Source: Deltaproteobacteria bacterium (GTDB lineage Bacteria > Bdellovibrionota > Bdellovibrionia > Bdellovibrionales > Bdellovibrionaceae). From it: a stretch of 64,000 nucleotides of DNA. The position numbers and the translations under genes are program-made. This document shows positions 8,361 to 16,959 of the stretch, in pieces; the stretch's first letter is position 1; each line of letters opens with the position of its first letter. Where the stretch lies: the NCBI GenBank assembly GCA_017302835.1, contig JAFLCC010000012.1, positions 1 to 64,000 on the forward strand. Reading direction: 5' to 3'. The notes under the pieces are model-generated. The model saw nothing but the letters and a program-made list of their open reading frames with translations, was not told the origin of the DNA and searched no databases.

Positions 8361-11300
8361 TTAACTAAATAATTCAGTTAAATCAGCAAGGGAAAGCTCT
8401 TTGAGGATTCCCGCATCCGAACTTATCATTTGATTGGCAATATTCTTTTTTCGTTCTTGCAATTTAAGAATTTTTTCTTCTACAGTATTTTTAGCTATCA
8501 GTTTGTAAGCAAAAACCTTTTTGGTTTGTCCAATACGGTAACAACGATCGATGGCTTGAGATTCCGCTGCCGGATTCCACCAAGGGTCGATAATAAAAAC
8601 ATAATCAGCTGCCGTGAGATTCAAACCAACCCCACCCGCCTTTAAACTCAGTAAAAATAAGCTCACATCATTGTTGGTTTGAAAATTGTGAACGCGCTCT
8701 TCTCTGTCCTTCGTTTGTCCATCTAAATACTCAAATGAAATACTTTTTTCATGCAATTGCTGAGATAACAGCTTGAGTAACGAGGTAAAACTTGAAAAGA
8801 CTAAAGCTTTATGTCCTTCGTTAATAATAGTTTGTATTTGTTCAATTAATAAATCCAACTTTGAAGAAGAACTTATCACTTTTTTCTTATCGACTAAACC
8901 CATATGACAGCAAATTTGTCTTAACCGAAGTAAGGCCCCCAAAATTTCTATTTTGGTATGGTTCACTCCGCCCTCTTTAATCTTGGGATTTAATTTTTGC
9001 CAGTAGTAGCTTCTAATTTCATCGTACCTGACTCTTTCATCATCACTGAGCTCGCAATACAAGATTTGTTCTGTTTTTTGTGGGAGGTCCTTCAGAACTT
9101 GATCCTTGGTTCTTCTTAAAATAAATGGCGAAAGCGCTCGAGAAATTCGTTTTAAATCCTCATTCTCACTCACTCTCATAAACTTTTGTCCTAAAGAATC
9201 TGAAATCAAACCCGGCGTTACGACGGATAAAATGGAAATCAAATCTCCTACGGAATTTTCGATGGGTGTTCCTGTCAAAGCAAAACGTTTGGTCGCCTGA
9301 ACGAGCTTAGCACTTAGAGTTACCTGGGATTTTGGGTTCTTAATGTTTTGAGCTTCATCCAAAATAAAATTATAAAAGGGGATGTCTTTTAACATTTCAA
9401 TATCATTTCTTAGGGTATGATAAGTGGTCAAAAAAACATCGTATTTTTTCAAATTTTTTAAATCGTTCTTACGTTCCGGTCCAAAATAAGTGAGGACTTT
9501 TAATGAAGGTGTGAATTTTTCTATTTCATTTTTCCAATTAAAAACTAAGCTCTTTGGTGCAACGACCAGATTCAGTTGCGTTGACTGATGTCCTTGCGAA
9601 AGCACGGCCAACATTTGAATGGTTTTACCAAGCCCCATATCATCCGCTAAGATGCCACCTAATGAATTTTCACTCAAAATATGAAGCCAAGAAACGCCTT
9701 TTTTCTGATAGTCTCTGAGCTCACCTTTAAAATCTGAATTTAGTTTTACCGGTTTTAAAACGGATAACTGCTGAAGTATCTCCTCCATCTTGCTATCGGA
9801 TTGGATCGCAAACTCTTTATCAATATATGATTTTAGAAATAAAGTTTGAAGGCGGTTCAACCGAATACCATCTTTTTGAATGGCTCCCACTTCAAAATAA
9901 GGTCTTAATTTATTCAAAATCTCTTGAGTTAAAAAGGCATTTGACCCATCAGTCAGCTGAACCAAATTTGAATTATTTTTAAGAGCTTTAAGAATTTCAG
10001 GCCAATCAACCGTCTGATCACCGACTTTTAAATTAACCTTCAGATCCAACCAATCAACGTGATGATTGACCTTTATGTTGAGCTCCTTGGCTTTTTTAAG
10101 CTGACTTTTATTCAGAAATATTTGCCAATCCTGGGCATTTATTTTTTCAATAATTTCTGTCAACTGAGAATTAAAAAATCTAAATTCAGACTTAAAACCC
10201 GATTTCTTATTTGGGCTTATCGCGTAAAACTCGTTTAAAAAATGAGTTTCTTTTTCGTGATTTCGTTTAATTCTATTCTTCTGAACCAAATCCAAAATAT
10301 ACTCTTGGTAATTACCATCTACCTGATATTCATTGTACATAAATTGAATTTCTGCCAGCTGAGCTGTCGATTCCTCAGAAACATGAAGTATCACTTTGCA
10401 TTGGGGCTGAATATCGATCACATCATGAAACTTTAGTTCTGGTGGCAAATGAATATTGGGAGTGTTGGTATAGTTTAACCAGTAGGTATTTAAAAAATCA
10501 AAGGCCTCATCTTTGGAGATAATCATTGGTTTTAAACTCAAGGCTTCGAACCACATCCCATATTTCGGAGAATCAAAATAGGCCATAAAATCTTCAAAGA
10601 AAATATATCGATCTAAGTATCCTATGACTTCTTTTACGTCTCTGGTCTGATTTTTATCATTCTTAAGTGCTGCGGTTAATTTATAATCCTCTTTATCGAA
10701 TTCAAATAAATGAAGGTCCAAGTACCAAGTTTCATTCAGCAAAGGATAGGAAGCAATATCCGCAATTTGAAAATCGACATACATTCCTGTTTTGTTCTTT
10801 TTTAACCTGTAGAGCTGATCGATCTCGGCAATTCGAGAAAGGATGCTTTCATTCTGATCGGGATTAATTAGAAATTCATTAAAAACAGAGGCCTGGGATT
10901 TAGAAAAATAATTTTTTTCGACTCGCCCAATAAGATCCCAAAGAATTTCCTGTTCAGCACGGTTCTCATAAAAAGGTATTTTTTCTTGATTGAGATCGCT
11001 TTTTTTAAGTAAGCCGTACTCCCCATTGTATTTTCTTTCCTGAATTCTAAAATGCAGAACCAACTGTCGGTAACTTAAACTCGAAGGGATATCTAGGATG
11101 TAAAAGCCTTTTTTCAAAAACTCGTTCTGAGCCGTGCGAAACTCTGAAATTACCTTTTTACTTTGAAAGCTTTCCCTTGCTTTATCTAAAGATCTTTTCC
11201 AGTAGGGATCAAAGGAACTCTTACCCTGAGAGGTCTTAACTTCGGGAGCCATTTTTTCTTCTTGGGTTCTTTTGTACTGGAAGGAGTACTGAACTTTAGA

Positions 11301-11588
11301 AGTGAAGTCTTCTGTTTTTGTGTTTTTTTCTACAGCTAAAAGACTGGCCCAGATATGGGGGCAATTAAATCCTTGTTTAAATTGATTGCAGGTACATTCA
11401 TAATTTAAATTGTTTTTATCCGTATCAAAATGAAGAACCACATTGTACTTGTGAATCCCATACACCTCTGATCGGATATCCTGGGAATTAATTTCCGTTA
11501 GCTTAAATTGCTTTCGAATAAAAAAACTGTAGCCTTTAGATCTTACTGTGGGATCAAACTCTTTAACGACTAATTCAGATATCTTCAT
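8361..11588 (-). CDS. SWIM zinc-finger SNF2/Swi2-family helicase-like ATPase
   Basis: Large DNA translocase of the bacterial SNF2/RapA-like group. An N-terminal SWIM zinc finger is visible (CTC-x8-CPH; C65, C67, C76, H78). A long non-conserved middle follows, then the two-lobed SF2 ATPase: Walker A ADDMGLGKT near 646, DEAQ box ILDEAQN, LTGTPIENS, and the C-terminal lobe with GGVGLNLTAADYV and the arginine-finger motif QAIDRCYRIGQ. All key ATPase residues are present. Bacterial members are thought to remodel protein-DNA or RNA polymerase complexes; the exact role is not known. The frame opens with a TTG at 11624, but the ATG at 11588 gives the conserved-looking start MKISELVV and is preferred. 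Monocistronic. Confidence 0.92.
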   Translation of the reverse strand: MKISELVVKEFDPTVRSKGYSFFIRKQFKLTEINSQDIRSEVYGIHKYNVVLHFDTDKNNLNYECTCNQFKQGFNCPHIWASLLAVEKNTKTEDFTSKVQYSFQYKRTQEEKMAPEVKTSQGKSSFDPYWKRSLDKARESFQSKKVISEFRTAQNEFLKKGFYILDIPSSLSYRQLVLHFRIQERKYNGEYGLLKKSDLNQEKIPFYENRAEQEILWDLIGRVEKNYFSKSQASVFNEFLINPDQNESILSRIAEIDQLYRLKKNKTGMYVDFQIADIASYPLLNETWYLDLHLFEFDKEDYKLTAALKNDKNQTRDVKEVIGYLDRYIFFEDFMAYFDSPKYGMWFEALSLKPMIISKDEAFDFLNTYWLNYTNTPNIHLPPELKFHDVIDIQPQCKVILHVSEESTAQLAEIQFMYNEYQVDGNYQEYILDLVQKNRIKRNHEKETHFLNEFYAISPNKKSGFKSEFRFFNSQLTEIIEKINAQDWQIFLNKSQLKKAKELNIKVNHHVDWLDLKVNLKVGDQTVDWPEILKALKNNSNLVQLTDGSNAFLTQEILNKLRPYFEVGAIQKDGIRLNRLQTLFLKSYIDKEFAIQSDSKMEEILQQLSVLKPVKLNSDFKGELRDYQKKGVSWLHILSENSLGGILADDMGLGKTIQMLAVLSQGHQSTQLNLVVAPKSLVFNWKNEIEKFTPSLKVLTYFGPERKNDLKNLKKYDVFLTTYHTLRNDIEMLKDIPFYNFILDEAQNIKNPKSQVTLSAKLVQATKRFALTGTPIENSVGDLISILSVVTPGLISDSLGQKFMRVSENEDLKRISRALSPFILRRTKDQVLKDLPQKTEQILYCELSDDERVRYDEIRSYYWQKLNPKIKEGGVNHTKIEILGALLRLRQICCHMGLVDKKKVISSSSKLDLLIEQIQTIINEGHKALVFSSFTSLLKLLSQQLHEKSISFEYLDGQTKDREERVHNFQTNNDVSLFLLSLKAGGVGLNLTAADYVFIIDPWWNPAAESQAIDRCYRIGQTKKVFAYKLIAKNTVEEKILKLQERKKNIANQMISSDAGILKELSLADLTELFS

Positions 11589-11787
11589 CCCTACTGGAAT
11601 ATATAAAAAGACCTTAATAATCAATTGTTTAATTTAAATTGGTTCTTTAGGGCAGAATTAAAAATAAAACTTGTTTGCCTGGTTTTTTTAAGCTATAAGG
11701 CCACGGCCCTTAAGACCGCCATTTAAGACCTTTGTCTAACTTACAAAAAAATATTTTGCTGTTTTCAATTTTATCTATCTAATAGAA

Positions 11788-11820
11788 AGATAAAGGTTCT
11801 AATCGTTAGATAAAGATTCT
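11788..11820 (+). promoter_or_regulatory. Two 13-bp direct repeats upstream of the RAM-domain gene
   Basis: AGATAAAGGTTCT (11788-11800) and AGATAAAGATTCT (11808-11820) differ at one base and are spaced exactly 20 bp apart, about two helical turns. They lie 49 bp before the RAM-domain start. This is the pattern of a tandem operator for a dimeric or oligomeric regulator; an Lrp-type protein acting on its own gene would fit. No further copies were noticed in the window. Confidence 0.4.
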
Positions 11821-11868
11821 CTTTATAGCCTGTTTTGAAAAAATAATAACTTACAAATGGAGGAAATG

Positions 11869-12141
11869 ATGTGGCAAGCACAAATTTGGGTTAAATGGAA
11901 CGAAAATGCACCTAAATCTAATGACTGGAGTTGGCTAAAGGATTGGAAGGAAGTTCATACCGCGTGGTCGGTAATGGGCGATTGGGATATGCTCTTAACG
12001 ATTGATGCTAAAACTCCTGAAGATGTTGAAAAATTTATTTGGACTAAATTACGGCAAAAAAATTGGGTCCAAAGCACGCACACGACTTTAGCCAATCAAG
12101 TTTGGAATAATCCTAACTGGAATTGGGAAAAAACCGCTTAA
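11869..12141 (+). CDS. Stand-alone Lrp/AsnC-type ligand-binding (RAM-like) domain
   Basis: About 90 residues, very rich in tryptophan. The section AWSVMGDWDMLLTIDAKTPEDVEKFI...STHTTLAN resembles the C-terminal ligand-sensing domain of Lrp/AsnC regulators (strand GDWDMLL, helix, strand STHT). There is no helix-turn-helix, so it would act as a stand-alone sensor or partner of a full regulator. Three ATGs are available; the one at 11869 is preferred because GGAGG at 11859-11863 lies 5 nt before it. Tandem 13-bp repeats lie upstream and a structured RNA candidate follows directly. Family assignment is by pattern only. Confidence 0.65.
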   Translation: MWQAQIWVKWNENAPKSNDWSWLKDWKEVHTAWSVMGDWDMLLTIDAKTPEDVEKFIWTKLRQKNWVQSTHTTLANQVWNNPNWNWEKTA

Positions 12142-12151
12142 GAAGACAGTC

Positions 12152-12246
12152 GGACTCAACTCGAAACCGCAGGAGGAAGGCGACTGTGGCTTAGCACAGC
12201 CAAGTCGCAGAACCCACACCAACGGGGACTAAGAGCTGAGTCTTAG
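12152..12246 (+). ncRNA. Structured RNA candidate between the RAM-domain gene and nrdJ
   Basis: The 121 bp between two convergent genes can fold extensively. An outer stem joins 12152-12162 with 12233-12243 (GACTCA/TGAGTC and CTC/GAG around one mismatch). An inner hairpin joins 12180-12185 with 12203-12208 (GCGACT/AGTCGC) and 12187-12191 with 12198-12202, leaving one bulged G. A CCC/GGG pairing may lie between. Positions 12229-12234 and 12241-12246 (CTAAGA/TCTTAG) form a second hairpin that excludes the outer stem, so two folds compete, as in switches and attenuators. GC content is above the surroundings. It does not match a class I c-di-GMP, cobalamin, tmRNA, 6S or RNase P core as I know them. 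The strand is not determined. Confidence 0.45.
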
Positions 12247-12262
12247 ATGTACCCCCTATGTC

Positions 12263-14395
12263 TTAACCACAAGATAGACTGGTTCCACAGTTTTTGCACA
12301 GATAGCAGCCACTAAGCAATTCAGTTTGCTTACCACACTCGGGGCACACTGGTGATAGCGACAAGGGTTGGACGACTTTACTTTTGTCACGATAAACCGC
12401 AATCGATTTCAACCCTAATTTCCATGCCTTAAAATAAACCTCAGAAAGTTCGACTTTTGTTGCCTGGCTATTTAAATTAACTGTTTTAGAAATAGCACCA
12501 CTGATAAAAGGTTGCACACTGCTCAGCATTTTTAAATGGGCCATGGCAGGCAAACAGTTGTTTCCTAGGGCCGTTTGAAAAACTTTATAGTGACTCTCTG
12601 ATTTTAAAAAATTACTTTTTAGTTCGCCATTTTCCATTACTTGTTGTTGAATCCTATTTCTTTCCCATTCCTCATAGCCAAGTGTTTTTAAGGCTTCTAA
12701 AAAAGAACGACTTATAAATCTAAGTTCTTTTTTCAGAGAGACCACTTTTTTAAAACGAATAAAGGAAAACTCGGGTTCAATCCCTGTCGTCTCGCAATCC
12801 ATTAAAAAAGCAATCGTTCCTGTTGGTGCTATCACCGACGCTTGTGCATTGCGAAGACCATATTTTTTGGCATTGGCAATAACTCGCGCCCATATTTCAC
12901 CAGATTCCTTCAATAAGCATGACAGAGACTTTTCTTGATCTATTTTTTCGAGACTTCTCTGGTGCTTTTTTAAAACTTCCAAAAAAGACTTTTTATTTTT
13001 CTTAAATTCTTTGAAGGCTCCCTTTTTTTTTGCAAACAAGCTACTTTGCTCATAAGCATATCCTGTTAAAATTGATGAAATGCTTGCCGCCCAAGCTCTA
13101 GCTGAATCTGAATCATAGGGTAATCCCAATTTTAATAAAAAGGAACCCAGATTAGCAAAGCCAATCCCCAGAGGTCTAAAGTTTTTAGAATTGGCTTCTA
13201 ATCTTAGCGATGGATAACTTGAAAAATCGACAAGTAACTCTTGGGAAAAAAAAATGACTTTGATGGTGTGTAAAAAATCATGTATCAAAAATTCATTTTT
13301 ATCATTTAAAAATTTTAATAAATTAAGTGATGCCAGGTTACAACTAGAATCATTTAAAAACATAAATTCGGAACAGGGGTTTGAGGCTTTTATTTCTCCC
13401 GATTTTTTACAGGTATGCCATTTATTGATGGTATCATGAAACTGCAATCCTGGATCAGCACAATCATAGGCTGCATCCACGATTTTATTCCACAAATCAA
13501 GGGCCCGAATTTTTTTATAGATTTTACCATTCGTTCTATACTTGAGTGGCCAATAAAGATTCTTCGTCACAGATCTCATGAACCGATCCGTTACTCTTAC
13601 TGAATTGTTGGCGTTTTGCCCCTTCAAAGAAGAAGTCACCTCTCCTTCAAGACCGAGAGAAAAACCAGCTTTTTCTAAAACCCTGGCTTTTTTTTCTTCC
13701 TTACTTTTTAATTCAATAAAATCTTCAATTTCTGGATGGTCGGCATCCACAATCACCATTTTAGCAGCTCTTCTGGTAGTTCCTCCAGATTTGATGGCTC
13801 CAGCAGCACGGTCAAATACTTCTAAAAAAGAAAGCAATCCCGAGGACTTCCCCCCCTGGTCCAAATCTTCATACTTGCTTCTTAAGACAGAAAAATTACT
13901 CCCAGTTCCTGATCCAAATTTAAAAACTTTAGATTCTCGAGTTAGTAAATCATAAATCCCTTCTAAAGAATCCTCTAGACTTTGAATGAAACAGGCCGAG
14001 CTTTGAGGCTTTTCATAGATTCCTAAATTAAACCAGACCGGGCTATTAAAGGCCGCCCGTTGAGAATACAAGATATATTTAAGTTCATTCATGAAGGCAT
14101 TTGACTCAGATGTTGAGAGGTACTTTTGTTTAACAGCCTCCTTTTCAAGAGTGCCCGCCACCCGACTTATCAGCTGTTTTAATGATTTTTCCTTCTTGCT
14201 ATTTTTGAAATACTTACTGGCGGTAATATCAATGGCTAATTGGCTCCATTCTTCAGGAAATTCTAAATCTCCTTTTTTAAAGTAAGTTTCACCCTGATTA
14301 TTTTCAAGAAGGCACTTTCTTTTTTTCCACTTAAAAAAAAGTTCCGCTGTTTTATTTTTTGTAAAATAACTGTCAATAAAGAAATCCTGTGTCAT
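12263..14395 (-). CDS. nrdJ: Adenosylcobalamin-dependent (class II) ribonucleotide reductase
   Basis: Makes deoxyribonucleotides without oxygen, using a B12 radical. Visible features: AFNSPVWFN near residue 115, the active-site segment NPCSE near 339 with the radical-relay cysteine loop and SSCNLASLNL just after it, APTGTIAFLMDCETTGIEPEFS near 540, and a C-terminal zinc-ribbon/redox tail CPECG...CKNCG. About 710 aa, on the short side for NrdJ because there is no N-terminal ATP-cone domain. The ATG at 14395 is chosen; a GTG two codons upstream is also possible. Divergent from the cysteine desulfurase gene with only 77 bp between. A structured RNA candidate lies just past its 3' end. No NrdAB or NrdD is seen here. 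Confidence 0.95.
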   Translation of the reverse strand: MTQDFFIDSYFTKNKTAELFFKWKKRKCLLENNQGETYFKKGDLEFPEEWSQLAIDITASKYFKNSKKEKSLKQLISRVAGTLEKEAVKQKYLSTSESNAFMNELKYILYSQRAAFNSPVWFNLGIYEKPQSSACFIQSLEDSLEGIYDLLTRESKVFKFGSGTGSNFSVLRSKYEDLDQGGKSSGLLSFLEVFDRAAGAIKSGGTTRRAAKMVIVDADHPEIEDFIELKSKEEKKARVLEKAGFSLGLEGEVTSSLKGQNANNSVRVTDRFMRSVTKNLYWPLKYRTNGKIYKKIRALDLWNKIVDAAYDCADPGLQFHDTINKWHTCKKSGEIKASNPCSEFMFLNDSSCNLASLNLLKFLNDKNEFLIHDFLHTIKVIFFSQELLVDFSSYPSLRLEANSKNFRPLGIGFANLGSFLLKLGLPYDSDSARAWAASISSILTGYAYEQSSLFAKKKGAFKEFKKNKKSFLEVLKKHQRSLEKIDQEKSLSCLLKESGEIWARVIANAKKYGLRNAQASVIAPTGTIAFLMDCETTGIEPEFSFIRFKKVVSLKKELRFISRSFLEALKTLGYEEWERNRIQQQVMENGELKSNFLKSESHYKVFQTALGNNCLPAMAHLKMLSSVQPFISGAISKTVNLNSQATKVELSEVYFKAWKLGLKSIAVYRDKSKVVQPLSLSPVCPECGKQTELLSGCYLCKNCGTSLSCG

Positions 14396-14472
14396 AATCA
14401 CCCATTCTTTTTCTTTTAAATTCTAAGTTAAGCTTCTATAATGAACAAGCAAGAATAAAGGATACCTAACGT

Positions 14473-15612
14473 ATGATCTATTTGGATTACAATTCATCAA
14501 CCCCCGTTGACCCTGCCGTATTAAAGGAAATGACTCCCTATTTTATGGAGAACTTCGGAAACCCCTCTAGTCAGGGTCATACTTGGGGCTGGACCGCTGA
14601 GAATGCCGTTCAAAAATCCAGAAAACAAATTGCAAACTTGCTTCACTGCGATCCAAAAGAAATCTTTTTCACTTCAGGAGCTACGGAATCTAATAATTGG
14701 GTCCTATTTGGACTCTTTCATCAATTTCATAAATTGAATCAAAAGATTCATATCATTTCCTCGCCGATTGAACATAATTCTGTGGTCAACACTTTGAATT
14801 ACCTGAAACAGTTCGGAGTTGAAGTGGACTGGCTGACGCCCAACCGCTTTGGTCTCATCCATCCACAGGAAATTAAACAAAAAATAAAACCACATACTAA
14901 ATTAATTTCCTTAATGTGGGTCAACAATGAAATTGGATCCATAAATCCCATGGAGGAAATAGGAGACCTGGCAAAAGAACATCAAATTTATTTTCATACC
15001 GATGGCACCCAGGCTGTTGGAAAAATTAAAATTAATTTGCATCATGACAAGATAGATCTGTTATCTTTGTCAGGACACAAGATTTATGGCCCCAAAGGAA
15101 TTGGTGTTTTGTACAAACGGAAAAGCCTTCCCCATGTTCAGCTGGACCCTTTGCTTCTGGGGGGAGGGCAAGAGAATGGTGAACGATCAGGAACCTTAAA
15201 TGTTCCTGGCATTGTAGGCATTGGCCAGGCGTGCGCCCTCATCAATGAAAACCTAGAAGGAGAAATTCAACATCAGAGACAGCTATCAAAGCAGTTCTAT
15301 TCCCAAATTCAAAACCTCTATCCTGAAGTCCAACTTAATGGCCCACAAGACTTTGCACAAAGAAGCCCTATGAATTTATCTCTGACCTTCCCAGAGTATC
15401 TTGGAACGGATCTCAGTAGCCGGTTGGTGGGTCTGGGTGTTTCTTCAGGATCAGCATGTAGTACGGGAAAAATAGCGTCAAGTCATGTTTTAAAAGGCAT
15501 AGGTTTAAGCCCCATGGAAGCTGCCAGAACGCTGAGAATCAGCATCGGAAGGATGACAACGACCGAGGATTTGGCTCAAGCCATATCTATATTCAAAACA
15601 CTTAAAAGCTAA
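14473..15612 (+). CDS. Cysteine desulfurase (NifS/IscS family)
   Basis: PLP enzyme that takes sulfur from cysteine for Fe-S cluster or thio-modification. Start MIYLDYNSSTPVDP and FTSGATESNNW are typical of the family; the PLP lysine is in SGHKIYGPKG near residue 203, and the active persulfide Cys is in SSGSACSTG near 329. The glycine-rich GGGQENGERSGT motif is intact. 379 aa, normal length. An A-type Fe-S carrier gene follows in the same direction after about 100 bp, which supports a Fe-S assembly role. Whether it is the IscS, NifS or SufS-like paralogue cannot be settled here, so no symbol is given. Confidence 0.93.
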   Translation: MIYLDYNSSTPVDPAVLKEMTPYFMENFGNPSSQGHTWGWTAENAVQKSRKQIANLLHCDPKEIFFTSGATESNNWVLFGLFHQFHKLNQKIHIISSPIEHNSVVNTLNYLKQFGVEVDWLTPNRFGLIHPQEIKQKIKPHTKLISLMWVNNEIGSINPMEEIGDLAKEHQIYFHTDGTQAVGKIKINLHHDKIDLLSLSGHKIYGPKGIGVLYKRKSLPHVQLDPLLLGGGQENGERSGTLNVPGIVGIGQACALINENLEGEIQHQRQLSKQFYSQIQNLYPEVQLNGPQDFAQRSPMNLSLTFPEYLGTDLSSRLVGLGVSSGSACSTGKIASSHVLKGIGLSPMEAARTLRISIGRMTTTEDLAQAISIFKTLKS

Positions 15613-15712
15613 GCGTAACCCCCCTACATAAAAGTAAACTTTAAATAGATTTATGATGGAATGTATTATATACTAACGGAAGAGTATGTTTAAAAAGTCT
15701 TGTGAGGAGTTT

Positions 15713-16039
15713 ATGATTCAGATTACAGAAACAGCTGCAAAAAAAATTCAAAACTTAAAGTTAGAAGAGAATCAGCCAGAAAGTTCTTTACTGAGAGTTG
15801 AAGTTAAAAAAGGTGGTTGCTCTGGACTATCTTATAAAATGAATTTTGATTCTTCAGTTAAGCCTGATGATAAAACTTTTGAATCCTTCGGGGCCAAGGT
15901 CGTGGTAGATAAAGAGAGTTTCCTTTATCTTGTAGGCATGGTTATGGATTATTCAGGTGGACTCAATGGCAAGGGGTTTGTATTTAATAATCCAAATGCC
16001 ACAAAAAGTTGTGGATGCGGTTCAAGTTTTAATGTTTAA
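15713..16039 (+). CDS. A-type iron-sulfur carrier (IscA/ErpA/HesB family)
   Basis: Carries Fe-S clusters to target enzymes. The three cluster cysteines are present: GGCSGL in the first half and SCGCGSSF at the C-terminus, along with NPNATKSCGCG. Starting at 15713 (MIQITETAAKKI) gives the canonical N-terminus and has GAGGAG just upstream; an ATG at 15686 would add nine residues. Length about 108 aa, normal. It follows the cysteine desulfurase gene and is only 8 bp before moxR, so Fe-S assembly and the MoxR cluster may be on one transcript. Confidence 0.92.
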   Translation: MIQITETAAKKIQNLKLEENQPESSLLRVEVKKGGCSGLSYKMNFDSSVKPDDKTFESFGAKVVVDKESFLYLVGMVMDYSGGLNGKGFVFNNPNATKSCGCGSSFNV

Positions 16040-16047
16040 TAGATTTA

Positions 16048-16959
16048 ATGAAACCCATCGTTCAGTCTCTTATAGAAAAAGCTAGCACTGTCATCTATGA
16101 TAAATCAGAAGAAATTCTTTTGTGTTTAACCTGTATTCTTTCCGAAGGACATCTTCTAATTGAAGACGTCCCCGGAGTTGGAAAAACGACGCTGGTTCAT
16201 ACAATTGCCAAACTTTTAGATTTTCAATTTTCAAGAATTCAGTTTACTAATGATCTTTTGCCTTCTGATATTATCGGCAATGTGATTTTTGATCAGGAAA
16301 AAAAAGAATTTAAATTCTTCGAAGGACCTTTGTTTGCTAATCTGGTTCTTGCTGACGAATTAAATAGGGCGAATCCACGAACTCAGAGCGCCCTCTTACA
16401 AGCCATGGAAGAATTTCAAGTTTCCCAGGACAAAAAAACCTATAACTTACCCATTCCTTTTATTCTCATTGCCACTCAAAATCCAAAAACTCAGATTGGC
16501 ACTTTTCAGCTTCCAGAAAGTCAATTAGATCGTTTTTTAATGTCCCTAGAACTTAATTTTGCGGACAAAGAATCAGAATTAAAAATTTTCCAGGGAAAAG
16601 ATTCTCGGAAATATATTAAAGAGCTCACTCCGCTTTTGAAGAGCCAGGATCTTATTCTTCACCAACAAGAATGCCAGAAGGTCTATCTTTCTCCCCTAAT
16701 TGCAGAGTATATTTATAGTCTTGTGCATTTCACTCGAAATAATTCTCTTTATTCCCCCTTATCTACACGAGCTGGATTGGCATTAGCCAAAGCTTCCAAA
16801 TCCTATGCTTACATCCAAAATAGAGAATTTGTTTTGCCTGAAGACGTGCAAAAAATCGCCCCATCTGTTCTTGGTCACCGATTAGGTCTTAGCGAGGGAG
16901 TTAAACTTGGTAAAAAAATGGTTTCAGAAATTATCAGTCAAACTCAAATCCCGGTTTGA
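16048..16959 (+). CDS. MoxR-family AAA+ ATPase
   Basis: Chaperone-like ATPase. Walker A DVPGVGKTTL near residues 41-50, Walker B LVLADELNRA near 98, sensor-1 ATQNPK near 150, and the C-terminal lid with LSTRAGLALAKASKSYA. 303 aa is normal for the family. MoxR proteins work with DUF58/VWA proteins and transglutaminases in complex assembly or envelope stress. Here DUF58 overlaps its end by 53 bp and a TgpA-like protein follows, the classic arrangement. No separate VWA (BatA/BatB) genes are present. Confidence 0.93.
   Translation: MKPIVQSLIEKASTVIYDKSEEILLCLTCILSEGHLLIEDVPGVGKTTLVHTIAKLLDFQFSRIQFTNDLLPSDIIGNVIFDQEKKEFKFFEGPLFANLVLADELNRANPRTQSALLQAMEEFQVSQDKKTYNLPIPFILIATQNPKTQIGTFQLPESQLDRFLMSLELNFADKESELKIFQGKDSRKYIKELTPLLKSQDLILHQQECQKVYLSPLIAEYIYSLVHFTRNNSLYSPLSTRAGLALAKASKSYAYIQNREFVLPEDVQKIAPSVLGHRLGLSEGVKLGKKMVSEIISQTQIPV

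Noticed and set aside
12142-12262. Match of the structured RNA to known riboswitches (c-di-GMP-I, cobalamin)
   Set aside because: Some short strings are similar, but the conserved cores and GNRA loop of c-di-GMP-I and the GCCACTG element of the cobalamin switch are absent.
12774-12790. GGTTCAATCC, a T-arm-like string
   Set aside because: It lies in the nrdJ coding sequence and no cloverleaf can be built around it; no tRNA was found anywhere in the window.
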